Positions 1 to 6,153 of a DNA stretch of 14,435 nt are shown here, one piece after another (position 1 is the first letter of the stretch; each line of letters starts with the position of its first letter). Below the pieces are notes generated by a model. It was not told where the DNA came from. It saw only the letters and a list, made by a program, of their open reading frames with translations, and ran no database searches. The translations under genes and the position numbers were made by a program. The DNA is taken from the NCBI GenBank assembly GCA_002426575.1, contig DIRE01000022.1, positions 1-14,435 of the forward strand, in the 5' to 3' direction. The stretch comes from Clostridiaceae bacterium UBA5444 (lineage in GTDB: Bacteria; Bacillota; Clostridia; Clostridiales; Oxobacteraceae).

Positions 1-11
1 GCAGCTTTATT

Positions 12-40
12 ATAATATCACCTTTTATAATTAGTGTCAA
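12..40 (-). promoter_or_regulatory. Sigma-A promoter reading left out of the window
   Basis: On the minus strand a perfect -35 box TTGACA (35-40) is followed after 17 bases by TATTAT (12-17). It lies downstream of the pepV terminator and points to the left edge, so it should drive a gene outside the window. The spacing is ideal and the boxes are near consensus; the target gene cannot be seen. Confidence 0.65.
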
Positions 41-103
41 CATATTATTTGTTCTTTTTAATATTTATATGCAATATTTTTTAAAATTATCATTTAGCGA
101 CAC

Positions 104-132
104 AAAAAAGGCAATATATATTGCCTTTTTTG
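104..132 (-). terminator. Terminator of pepV (symmetrical)
   Basis: An A-run, the stem AAGGCAATA / TATTGCCTT and a T-run sit just after the pepV stop codon. The element is symmetrical, so it can end transcription from either side. It separates pepV from the leftward promoter at 12-40. Confidence 0.75.
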
Positions 133-134
133 TA

Positions 135-1532
135 TTACTTTGCAAGCTCGTATATGGCATTACCATATATTTGGGCATTTCTGATGAGATCTTCTATTTC
201 AACATATTCATCAGTTTGATGCTCTCTTGCTGCTTTTCCCGGGAAATTAGGACCAAATGCAACTATATTGGGCATTTTTTTCGCATATGTCCCTCCTCCT
301 ATTGATAACAGCTCAGGCTCAAGGCCAGTTTGTTCTTTATAAACCTTCTGTAGCTTTATAATAAGAGGATGATCTTTGGGAAAATATAAAGGATGGGCAA
401 CTCCTAGATTCTCAATTTTAAGTCCATAAGATTCAGCCTTTGATTTTAACTTATCCATCACATCGTTTTCATTAAAAGTTACAGGATATCTTATATTAAT
501 AGATACTGCAGCTTTACAACTGTCTATTTTTATCATTCCCACATTAAGAGATAGTTCACCAGTTTCATCTTTTAAATCTATGCCTAATTCCTTGCCACGG
601 GTATCCATTCCTATATTGCAGACAAGGAATTCAACGAATTCCCTTAGGTCATCACTTATATTAATATCTTTTAGAAATGGTAAAAACATCATTATAGCAT
701 TTTCCCCTAGCTCAGGCTGACTTCCGTGAGCAGATAATCCTTTTGAACTAAATAAAATATCTCTCTCTTTTTCATCATAATTTATATCAAATCCTGTTTT
801 CTCAATATACTTTTTAAGATCATCTATTACATTCTGTTTTATGTAATCATCATGAATCTGCATAGCACATTTGCAGGTATCTGGAACCACATTAGGGGCA
901 TTTCCGCCTTCTACATATTTTATATTGATATCATTTTTTATATCTTTGTCTAAATACTTAACAATATCAAACCCTAATATTCCTTTTTCAGCATAAATAA
1001 TCGGGTATTCTGCATCAGGAGTAAACCCCATATCTGGCGCCTTATCTCTTTCGAGATAATTAACTACGTCATTTGATCCATTCTCTTCATTAGTACCAAA
1101 AAAGATTCTAACCTTCTTGCCTAATTGAATGTTTGCTTCCTTTATAGCTTTAAGCCCAAACAAAGCCGCCATTATTGGTCCTTTATCATCAATTGCCCCT
1201 CTTGCATATATTTTTCCATCGTGTATCTCACCACCATAAGGAGGATATTTCCACCCACTCCCCTCGGGTACAACGTCAAGATGTCCTAAAACTCCAATAG
1301 TTTCTTCTCCTTCACCATATTCTGCATATCCCATGTATCCATCCACGTTTACTGTTTTAAATCCTAATGATGAAGAAATGCTTAAGGCTTTCATAAGTGC
1401 TTTATTTACCCCTTCCCCAAAAGGCATTCCCTCTTTAGGTTCGTCCATAACACTTTTTATTCTTACAACTTCCTGTACTGATTTAACCAACTCATCTTTC
1501 ATTGATTCTACTAAATTATTTATTTCATCCAT
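135..1532 (-). CDS. pepV: PepV-type dipeptidase, M20 metallopeptidase family
   Basis: This cytoplasmic two-zinc peptidase of family M20A is predicted to cut dipeptides with an unprotected amino terminus, completing peptide use. The 465-residue length fits PepV. The metal and catalytic residues can be read in order: H84 and D86 in GHLDVVPEG, D115 in RGAIDDKGP, the E149-E150 pair in GTNEENGS, D173 in TPDAEYP, and H438 in AAREHQTDE. The lid domain lies between about residues 185 and 385, with SAHGSQPE around 267-274. The start is supported by GGAGGTG seven bases upstream of the ATG. It is followed by a strong terminator and seems to be transcribed alone. Other M20 dipeptidases (Xaa-His type) are the alternative, but the motif spacing favours PepV. 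Confidence 0.93.
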   Translation of the reverse strand: MDEINNLVESMKDELVKSVQEVVRIKSVMDEPKEGMPFGEGVNKALMKALSISSSLGFKTVNVDGYMGYAEYGEGEETIGVLGHLDVVPEGSGWKYPPYGGEIHDGKIYARGAIDDKGPIMAALFGLKAIKEANIQLGKKVRIFFGTNEENGSNDVVNYLERDKAPDMGFTPDAEYPIIYAEKGILGFDIVKYLDKDIKNDINIKYVEGGNAPNVVPDTCKCAMQIHDDYIKQNVIDDLKKYIEKTGFDINYDEKERDILFSSKGLSAHGSQPELGENAIMMFLPFLKDINISDDLREFVEFLVCNIGMDTRGKELGIDLKDETGELSLNVGMIKIDSCKAAVSINIRYPVTFNENDVMDKLKSKAESYGLKIENLGVAHPLYFPKDHPLIIKLQKVYKEQTGLEPELLSIGGGTYAKKMPNIVAFGPNFPGKAAREHQTDEYVEIEDLIRNAQIYGNAIYELAK

Positions 1533-1620
1533 AAATTACACCTCCGCTTATCTTCTATTCACTATTCACTAATACTAGCCTATCACTATGTTTAAATTAT
1601 GTATAGTATATAATAAAACC

Positions 1621-1648
1621 AAAAAAGGCATTCATATAAATGCCTTTA
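1621..1648 (-). terminator. Terminator after bofA
   Basis: The stem AAAGGCATT / AATGCCTTT with a six-base loop is followed on the minus strand by TTTTTT. It lies about 20 bases beyond the bofA stop and isolates pepV from the sporulation pair upstream. Confidence 0.75.
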
Positions 1649-1667
1649 CAATAACACTATTAACTAC

Positions 1668-1943
1668 TTAACTTAAATATAGTTTAAGAAATATTAAAAG
1701 CAGAAATCCTGGTATCCCAAGCAAACCAACTGTTAATATGGAACCTGGGTTTATACCTATAGTAAAATCAAAGAAGCCGCCAATGAAATTAAATATAATA
1801 AGAGCAAAAGCCCCTATGAAAGAACTTATTAGCAGCTTAAAAAGCCATTTAATCGGTTTTATAAGTATAGTCAGCAAAATTATAACAACAATAAAAATAA
1901 AAAGATATGCAATAACAGTTTCATAATTTAAACCAAATATCAT
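1668..1943 (-). CDS. bofA: BofA family, inhibitor of pro-sigma-K processing
   Basis: In Bacillus, BofA is an integral membrane protein of the outer forespore membrane that holds the SpoIVFB protease inactive until the sigma-K checkpoint is passed. The 91-residue product is almost wholly hydrophobic, with two or three membrane segments (about residues 8-28, 36-54 and 62-88). It carries the family pattern KPIKWLFKLL, then IFNFIGG, then GLLGIPGFLLLIFLK at the end. The frame can be extended to 1979, but the ATG at 1943 has AGGGGTGA directly upstream and gives the normal BofA length, so that start was chosen. It lies downstream of yaaL, the usual order in Firmicutes. In clostridia that lack SpoIVFA the exact partner is less certain. 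Confidence 0.85.
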   Translation of the reverse strand: MIFGLNYETVIAYLFIFIVVIILLTILIKPIKWLFKLLISSFIGAFALIIFNFIGGFFDFTIGINPGSILTVGLLGIPGFLLLIFLKLYLS

Positions 1944-2084
1944 ACCCTCACCCCTAATATATAAGAGTTTCAATTTCACAATCTAAAGATGCAATCTATT
2001 ATGTTCACAACTTATCTTTTATACACCTTTAAAAAATATACTATTTCTACTATATATATATTAAGCATATAAAGGTATTTATTC

Positions 2085-2405
2085 CTATGGAATAATTAAT
2101 TTTTCCGACTTTATATTCTTCTGCTTCATCTTCTTTATAATATATGAGATCCTTAAGTTTATTGCGTACTCCTCATAAATTGCATAATTAATCAAGTCAG
2201 GATCTGATGCATTATTAAACAACACATTGACGCAATCAAGTTCTTGCTTTGCCAGCTCTAATGCGTATAGATACTCTGATGCTTCATCAGCTTCAGATAA
2301 TCCATACCTCATCCTGTTTCCGAACAGTGTCTTTAATAATCCATTCTCCTTATTATTAGGTACGTTATAAGAAGTAGATGTATTGCTATTGCTGTTGCTA
2401 TCCAT
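2085..2405 (-). CDS. yaaL: YaaL-like protein (DUF2508)
   Basis: This 106-residue soluble protein has a low-complexity Ser/Asn head (residues 1-20) and a helical remainder containing YALELAKQELDCVNVLFNNA, then DPDLINYAIYE and a Lys-rich tail. That layout matches the DUF2508/YaaL family, of unknown function and usually found between recR and bofA. The ATG at 2405 was preferred to the one at 2420 because GGGAGGT lies between them at proper spacing and would otherwise be translated as Gly-Gly. bofA follows in the same direction after a gap of about 140 bases. The usual upstream neighbour recR is not here, so the pair seems to have been split from the dnaX-recR cluster. Confidence 0.75.
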   Translation of the reverse strand: MDSNSNSNTSTSYNVPNNKENGLLKTLFGNRMRYGLSEADEASEYLYALELAKQELDCVNVLFNNASDPDLINYAIYEEYAINLRISYIIKKMKQKNIKSEKLIIP

Positions 2406-2621
2406 AAAGTTACCTCCCATCTATAATATTCCTATTGTTACCATATAGTGGGGGACTTATTCATCTTTTCTTATTTAAATAAGGCATTCTAAAAGCTTAT
2501 AATATGCATCTTTTTCATCTACATCATATTACTATAAACTAGTAATACAAACACATATAACATAATATATAGGGGTTTAATGAAAAATAAAGAAGTAAAG
2601 AAATAATAAACACAGAAAAGA
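2406..2621. other. Intergenic stretch upstream of yaaL
   Basis: This AT-rich stretch should hold the yaaL promoter on the minus strand, but no convincing sigma-A pair was found. A sporulation sigma factor would be plausible given the genes, but I could not pin one down. No trace of recR was recognised in it. Confidence 0.4.
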
Positions 2622-2750
2622 ATGGTAACTTATCTTAAAATTAACCCAAACTTGTCTATAAGAGGTGTAGGCCAAGTATTGAGTTTAAGTAAAAGATTCG
2701 GTTTAAGAGTAGGATTAAACCGTGACAGAGAACTGCCCCTGTCACATTAA
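2610..2750 (+). pseudogene. Possible tail of a REP-associated (RAYT-like) transposase
   Basis: An open stretch entered after a stop at 2607 encodes about 46 residues, with ATG at 2622. It contains NLSIRGVGQVLSLSKRFG, which resembles the helix-turn-helix tail (SIRQ-x-(A/S)RL-x-G(I/L)SK) seen at the end of REP-associated tyrosine transposases. It ends with NRDRELPLSH, encoded by a GTGACAG/CTGTCAC hairpin. As I recall the family, clostridial members often run into such a repeat at their 3' end. The Y1 transposase core is missing and there is no ribosome binding site, so if this is right only the last few dozen codons remain. The identification rests on short degenerate similarity. Confidence 0.35.
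2722..2745. repeat. REP-like hairpin GTGACAG/CTGTCAC
   Basis: Seven-base arms GTGACAG (2722-2728) and CTGTCAC (2739-2745) flank the loop AGAACTGCCC. The form resembles dispersed clostridial repeats of the type GTGACAG...ACGGTTCTCTGTCAC. It lies where two short convergent reading frames end and could also act as a weak bidirectional barrier, although no T-run follows. Confidence 0.5.
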
Positions 2751-2875
2751 TCTACTGTTAATAGACATTGGTTAATAGTCTCTTTATCGCAAACATCTAT
2801 AGGTTTAGCTTGCTTCTCAAGCTTTTTTTCTATATTAGTTTTGCATTTTGTTATATATTTTTTATCTTTTTTCAT
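2747..2875 (-). CDS. Small lysine-rich protein with three cysteines, unrecognised
   Basis: This 42-residue frame starts with an ATG preceded by AAAGGAGAG, with a TATAAT box (2913-2918) about 30 bases before the Shine-Dalgarno. The product is very basic at its start (MKKDKKYITKCK) and more acidic later (PIDVCDKETINQC), with cysteines at 11, 29 and 37 and no membrane segment. The block NIEKKLEK...DKETINQ...VD faintly recalls Spo0E-like phosphatases, but the diagnostic SQELD motif is absent (it reads QCLLTVD), so I do not assign that. It ends against the REP-like hairpin and has no partner gene. The good translation signal is the main support; chance remains possible at this length. Confidence 0.42.
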   Translation of the reverse strand: MKKDKKYITKCKTNIEKKLEKQAKPIDVCDKETINQCLLTVD

Positions 2876-2949
2876 ACTTTCTCTCTCCTTTCTCTTTTTA
2901 TTCAAACATCCAATTATAAAATAGGAAGTTATTTACTTAATTTAGTTAG

Positions 2950-2967
2950 TTTAGTTATTTAACTAAA
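2950..2967. repeat. Short perfect inverted repeat TTTAGTTA/TAACTAAA
   Basis: Eight-base arms are separated by two bases in the AT-rich gap upstream of the small minus-strand ORF, about 32 bases beyond its putative -10 box. It could be an operator or a chance AT palindrome. Confidence 0.25.
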
Positions 2968-3051
2968 AAAGTATTACCCTTTATTATATACTATATACTA
3001 ACTTTATGCAATAGTAATTTTGAAATATCTTAAAAATCATCCTATATTTTA

Positions 3052-3078
3052 AAAATGGCCGCCTACGGCCGCCATTTT
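3052..3078 (-). terminator. mrp: Terminator overlapping the mrp stop codon
   Basis: On the minus strand an eight-pair stem (AAAATGGC with GCCATTTT), one C-C mismatch, then three G/C pairs around a three-base loop are followed by TTTTT. The last mrp codons and the stop lie in the first arm, so translation and hairpin formation compete here. Confidence 0.7.
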
Positions 3079-3901
3079 AATCTAAACTTTTAATTATATT
3101 TTCAACTATAGGACTAAAAATTTCTTCTATGGCTTTATCTTCACTGTTATAGCCTGAGCCAAGATTACTTATGCTGCGTAACACAGGCAATTCACCTAAT
3201 AGTTTCAAATTCATATCTTGTAAAAATCTATTGGTATTATCATCGTTATAAATTTTTATTTTTTTACCACAGTCAGGACAAGTTATATAACTCATATTTT
3301 CAATAACGCCTAAAACATTAATATTCATTGCCTTTGCCATATTAACTGCCTTTGACACTATCATTGAAACAAAATCCTGAGGAACGGATACTATAATTAA
3401 TCCGTTTATTGGTATAGATTGAAGTACGGTTAATGCTACATCTCCTGTTCCTGGAGGCATATCTATTAATAAATAATCTAAATCTCCCCAAAGCACATCA
3501 GTCCAAAACTGTTTTACCGCACTAGATATAACGGGCCCCCTCCATATTACAGGCTGGTTCTCATCCTCTATTAGCAAATTAAGTGACATAACATATATAC
3601 CATCTTCAGTTTCTACTGGAAGCATAAATTCTCCATTGGATGTAGCTTTTTTATCTTTTATACCTAAAAGTCTTGGGACGCTTGGCCCAGTTATATCTGC
3701 ATCAAGTATTCCTACCTTGTATCCAAGTTTTTTAAGTTGTTTAGCAACTAACACGGATACGGTGGACTTTCCCACTCCGCCCTTTCCACTCATTATACCT
3801 ATTATTTTCTTTACATTATTCATTGGATTGCTTTCTATCATGCACTGGTTCTTATCTTTAGTGCATGTACTGCCTGATGGACATGAGCTACAATTTGACA
3901 T
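3077..3901 (-). CDS. mrp: Mrp/NBP35-type Fe-S cluster carrier ATPase
   Basis: This cytoplasmic P-loop ATPase of the Mrp/ApbC/NBP35 family is expected to bind a 4Fe-4S cluster between two subunits and hand it to apo-proteins. The 274 residues show a cysteine-rich head (C4, C7, C13, C20), the deviant Walker A SGKGGVGKST (38-47), LDAD (66-69), the Walker B-like DMPPGTGD (147-154), and the CPDC pair (C208, C211) that carries the cluster. The frame can begin at a GTG at 3910, but that codon overlaps GAGGTG, the obvious ribosome binding site for the ATG at 3901. The cysteine head is like the one in NBP35 and many clostridial members. It has its own promoter and terminator. Confidence 0.93.
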   Translation of the reverse strand: MSNCSSCPSGSTCTKDKNQCMIESNPMNNVKKIIGIMSGKGGVGKSTVSVLVAKQLKKLGYKVGILDADITGPSVPRLLGIKDKKATSNGEFMLPVETEDGIYVMSLNLLIEDENQPVIWRGPVISSAVKQFWTDVLWGDLDYLLIDMPPGTGDVALTVLQSIPINGLIIVSVPQDFVSMIVSKAVNMAKAMNINVLGVIENMSYITCPDCGKKIKIYNDDNTNRFLQDMNLKLLGELPVLRSISNLGSGYNSEDKAIEEIFSPIVENIIKSLD

Positions 3902-3936
3902 ATTCTTCACCTCGTATTATTGCATTTGCTAATTAA

Positions 3937-3965
3937 ATATTATATCCCTTTTAAATCATTGTCAA
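3937..3965 (-). promoter_or_regulatory. mrp: Sigma-A promoter of mrp
   Basis: On the minus strand TTGACA (3960-3965) is followed after 17 bases by TAATAT (3937-3942); a TATAAT overlaps it at 3939-3944. The leader would be about 30 bases. This makes mrp a separate transcription unit. Confidence 0.75.
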
Positions 3966-3991
3966 ACATTTGATTGTATGCCATAGATACA

Positions 3992-4024
3992 AAGGCTGCA
4001 CCCCTAAAGTCAGGATGTAGCCTT
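3992..4024 (-). terminator. Probable terminator of the 4038-4754 gene
   Basis: AAGGCT and AGCCTT arms enclose a partly paired interior (CA/TG, CC/GG). On the minus strand this is followed by a short TTTGTAT. The poly-U run is weak, so this is a modest terminator call. It sits between the stop at 4038 and the mrp promoter. Confidence 0.45.
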
Positions 4025-4037
4025 GATATTTTATATT

Positions 4038-4754
4038 TTATTTTACATTTTCTAAAATACCTTTTATTCTATCAGAATACTTTTTATCGGCTCTTTGCGA
4101 TAAAGCTTCAAAGTTTTCCATGCTCGCTGTTTTCTTAACTCCCATATTCACAAATGAGGTATCTAGATCCTCAAATATTTTATATACATCCTCATTGCCA
4201 TTTGCGCCGCCAATACTATCATTTAGATTAATCTTTTTTCCATCATTAAATTCAATAATATAATAAAACTCACCCTTATAATGCATAAAAGGAAGCCGTA
4301 TCTTATTTCCGTAAACTCCTGTGTCAATACTTACTACATCTTCATAACTATATTCTCTACCTGATGGTGAAAATACCGAATAATCCTTTATCTTGTCATT
4401 TGATATAACACTTACATTAACTATAATTATATATAGTAAAATTATATTAGCTGTAGTAAATACAATGGTAAAGGATTTCTTATCCTTTTTAATAAAGTTG
4501 TTCATCTTGTCAACAAATGGTATTTTAAAGCTAACTAATTTCTTATAAGCTATATAAAGGAATAAAAGCAAAAAATAAATCTCATAGATAAATACCAGCC
4601 TTGATGCGGGATACTTAAAAACCCACATTATGTAGTCATTAGGTAAAAAAAGCTTTGATTGTATAAATGCTATTAGGGCAAAGCACACAATTGATAATAT
4701 AACTATATTAATCGTCGCAAGCACCCAAAAAACAATTGATTTAATAATTTTCAA
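4038..4754 (-). CDS. Membrane protein with three helices and a soluble C-terminal domain, unrecognised
   Basis: I do not recognise a family. The 238-residue product has membrane segments at about residues 8-31, 55-75 and 94-118, joined by Lys-rich loops, then about 120 residues that look soluble. That domain alternates beta-like strands (YSYEDVVSIDTGVYG, FYYIIEFNDGKKINL) and ends in a charged helix, a layout compatible with a PH-like or other small beta domain. Translation begins at TTG, eight bases after GGGGGAG; an ATG inside that spacer is in another frame and stops at once. It is the last gene of the leftward run from 8123, 89 bases after the DUF1287 gene, but joint transcription is not proven. 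Confidence 0.72.
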   Translation of the reverse strand: MKIIKSIVFWVLATINIVILSIVCFALIAFIQSKLFLPNDYIMWVFKYPASRLVFIYEIYFLLLFLYIAYKKLVSFKIPFVDKMNNFIKKDKKSFTIVFTTANIILLYIIIVNVSVISNDKIKDYSVFSPSGREYSYEDVVSIDTGVYGNKIRLPFMHYKGEFYYIIEFNDGKKINLNDSIGGANGNEDVYKIFEDLDTSFVNMGVKKTASMENFEALSQRADKKYSDRIKGILENVK

Positions 4755-4843
4755 GTTAACATCTCCCCCAAGCCGAACTTAATCAAAATTTATATAAAGC
4801 TAAATATACCATAAACTAAATTTAATATCAATTCCATTAAATT

Positions 4844-5536
4844 TCACCTTGAGGAATAACTGCTATTTTCGAATCTATAGTGTCCCGTGATTTTTGCCGC
4901 TTTGTACCACCCTATTAAAGCATCCTCTTCCCGAACAGGTTGTCCTGCATTATGAATTAAAAACGGTATGCCACGGGCATCTCGTTTATCAGATATTATT
5001 CCTATATGAGAATAGTTTTCCCCAAATATAACAATATCCCCTCTCTGCCATTCTTCTATTTTGTATGGGTCTAATGTATAAGAGACGGCATGCCTATCAA
5101 AAAATACCTTTAAATTTCGAACCCTTCTAAAATCAATATTAGGATCTGGTTTTCCACCTACTGCAGGATATAAATCAACATTGTTTTTAATGTCTTCATC
5201 CACCATATCTTTTAATGTATATCCTGCGTTTTTAAATGCCCTCCACACCACGTCAGTACATACGCCTTCATATTTAGGGGGATAACCATCCGCATAATAC
5301 TGGCTTTTATATTTAGGCCTGTTTTTAGCGTCCTGCCTTGCTCCTAATAGTATGTCCGTATAATCATCAATACCATTTTGGTTGCAATCATTTTTACTAT
5401 ATATAGTTTTGATACCAAAATGTTCATCATAATATACCTTTTGGGGTAACAAATTAAAGTATTTAAGTATGCCAAGTGCAGCCGTTAGTATAATTGCTAC
5501 TATTATCGCGAATGTCTTTTTTCGTTTTATCTTCAC
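4844..5536 (-). CDS. DUF1287 protein, NlpC/P60-like fold, with an EF-hand-like loop
   Basis: DUF1287 proteins resemble the NlpC/P60 papain-like clan, many of which cut cell-wall peptides; the substrate of this one is unknown. The 230 residues begin with a basic head and one hydrophobic segment (about 8-28), a membrane anchor or uncleaved signal, placing the rest outside. Possible catalytic residues are C93 in GVCTDVVWRAF, H177 in YSHIGIISD and H195 in HNAGQ. Residues 50-61 form a calcium-type loop, D50-N52-N54-G55-D58-D61, followed by DILLGARQDA, as in dockerin or EF-hand loops. The GTG start follows GGGGGGAT. It lies 45 bases after the GNAT gene. Confidence 0.82.
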   Translation of the reverse strand: MKIKRKKTFAIIVAIILTAALGILKYFNLLPQKVYYDEHFGIKTIYSKNDCNQNGIDDYTDILLGARQDAKNRPKYKSQYYADGYPPKYEGVCTDVVWRAFKNAGYTLKDMVDEDIKNNVDLYPAVGGKPDPNIDFRRVRNLKVFFDRHAVSYTLDPYKIEEWQRGDIVIFGENYSHIGIISDKRDARGIPFLIHNAGQPVREEDALIGWYKAAKITGHYRFENSSYSSR

Positions 5537-5581
5537 AAATTATCCCCCCAAAGTTTGTACTCTCCACTTTTTAATATGCTC

Positions 5582-6085
5582 CTATAAAACCTTTTCAAAA
5601 GCCATTCTTTCGCTGCTATCCTCAATATAAATTATACCGCAATACTTAAACCTATTTTTGTAAAGCAGCTTCTGCATTGGAATATTTTCTTTGTGCGTAT
5701 CTACCCTGATACTGTGTATATCCATATTCGAGCAAATCTCTTCTGCATTTTTTAAAATTATTGATCCTAATCCTAATCCTTTATTGTCAGTATCAACTGC
5801 TATTCTATGGATTGCTGCATATTTATCATTGCTTATCCATTTACCATTATAAATTGATTTATAGTTTTTTTCTCCATCAAAAATAATTGCAGCTGTACCA
5901 ACCACGATGCTATCTTTTAATAGTACGTATGCATTTTTATTATTAATATCATTTTTTACTGTATCAAAGTTAGGGTAGTTATTCTGCCATTGATCTATCC
6001 CATGTTCCTTAAAGTACCCTTGTGCCTGACTAATAATGCCCATAATACTGTTAGCATCTGACTCAACCGCTTTTTTAAATTCCAT
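5582..6085 (-). CDS. GNAT family N-acetyltransferase
   Basis: This cytoplasmic acetyl-CoA-dependent transferase has an unknown substrate. The 167-residue length fits a single GNAT domain. Visible landmarks are the opening strand EFKKAVESDANSIMGII, the GID-QWQ-NYP segment (about 29-38) common in Firmicute members, the central IHRIAVD strand leading into the acetyl-CoA loop DNKGLGLGS (about residues 100-108, in place of the usual Q/R-x-x-G-x-G/A), and the closing block VDTHKENIPMQKLLYKNRFKYCG. TTTGGAGGT lies seven bases before the ATG. It stands 61 bases downstream of the nucleotidase and 45 bases upstream of the DUF1287 gene, all in the same direction, suggesting co-transcription without showing shared function. 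Confidence 0.88.
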   Translation of the reverse strand: MEFKKAVESDANSIMGIISQAQGYFKEHGIDQWQNNYPNFDTVKNDINNKNAYVLLKDSIVVGTAAIIFDGEKNYKSIYNGKWISNDKYAAIHRIAVDTDNKGLGLGSIILKNAEEICSNMDIHSIRVDTHKENIPMQKLLYKNRFKYCGIIYIEDSSERMAFEKVL

Positions 6086-6133
6086 TTAAAAAACCTCCAA
6101 AGTGCCTTTGCCTTTTACCTTTTATATTACTAC

Positions 6134-6153
6134 AAGGTGAGCTTTCTCACCTT
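6134..6153 (-). terminator. Hairpin at the nucleotidase stop codon
   Basis: AAGGTGAG and CTCACCTT pair around a four-base loop, and the TGA stop lies inside the stem. On the minus strand no T-run follows; on the plus strand AACTTTTTT follows. For the nucleotidase this is therefore at best a weak terminator, or a 3'-end stabiliser that still lets transcription reach the GNAT gene. Confidence 0.4.

Noticed and set aside
69..305. Plus-strand ORF of 78 codons at the left edge
   Set aside because: It lies antisense to pepV, passes through the terminator and has no ribosome site or family features.
1545..1575. Tandem ATTCACT repeats upstream of pepV
   Set aside because: Only two or three short copies; too little to call a repeat element or operator.
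2768..2962. Plus-strand ORF of 64 codons rich in Phe and Leu
   Set aside because: It is the antisense of the Lys-rich small ORF and its leader; hydrophobicity here is the usual mirror of AT-rich sequence.
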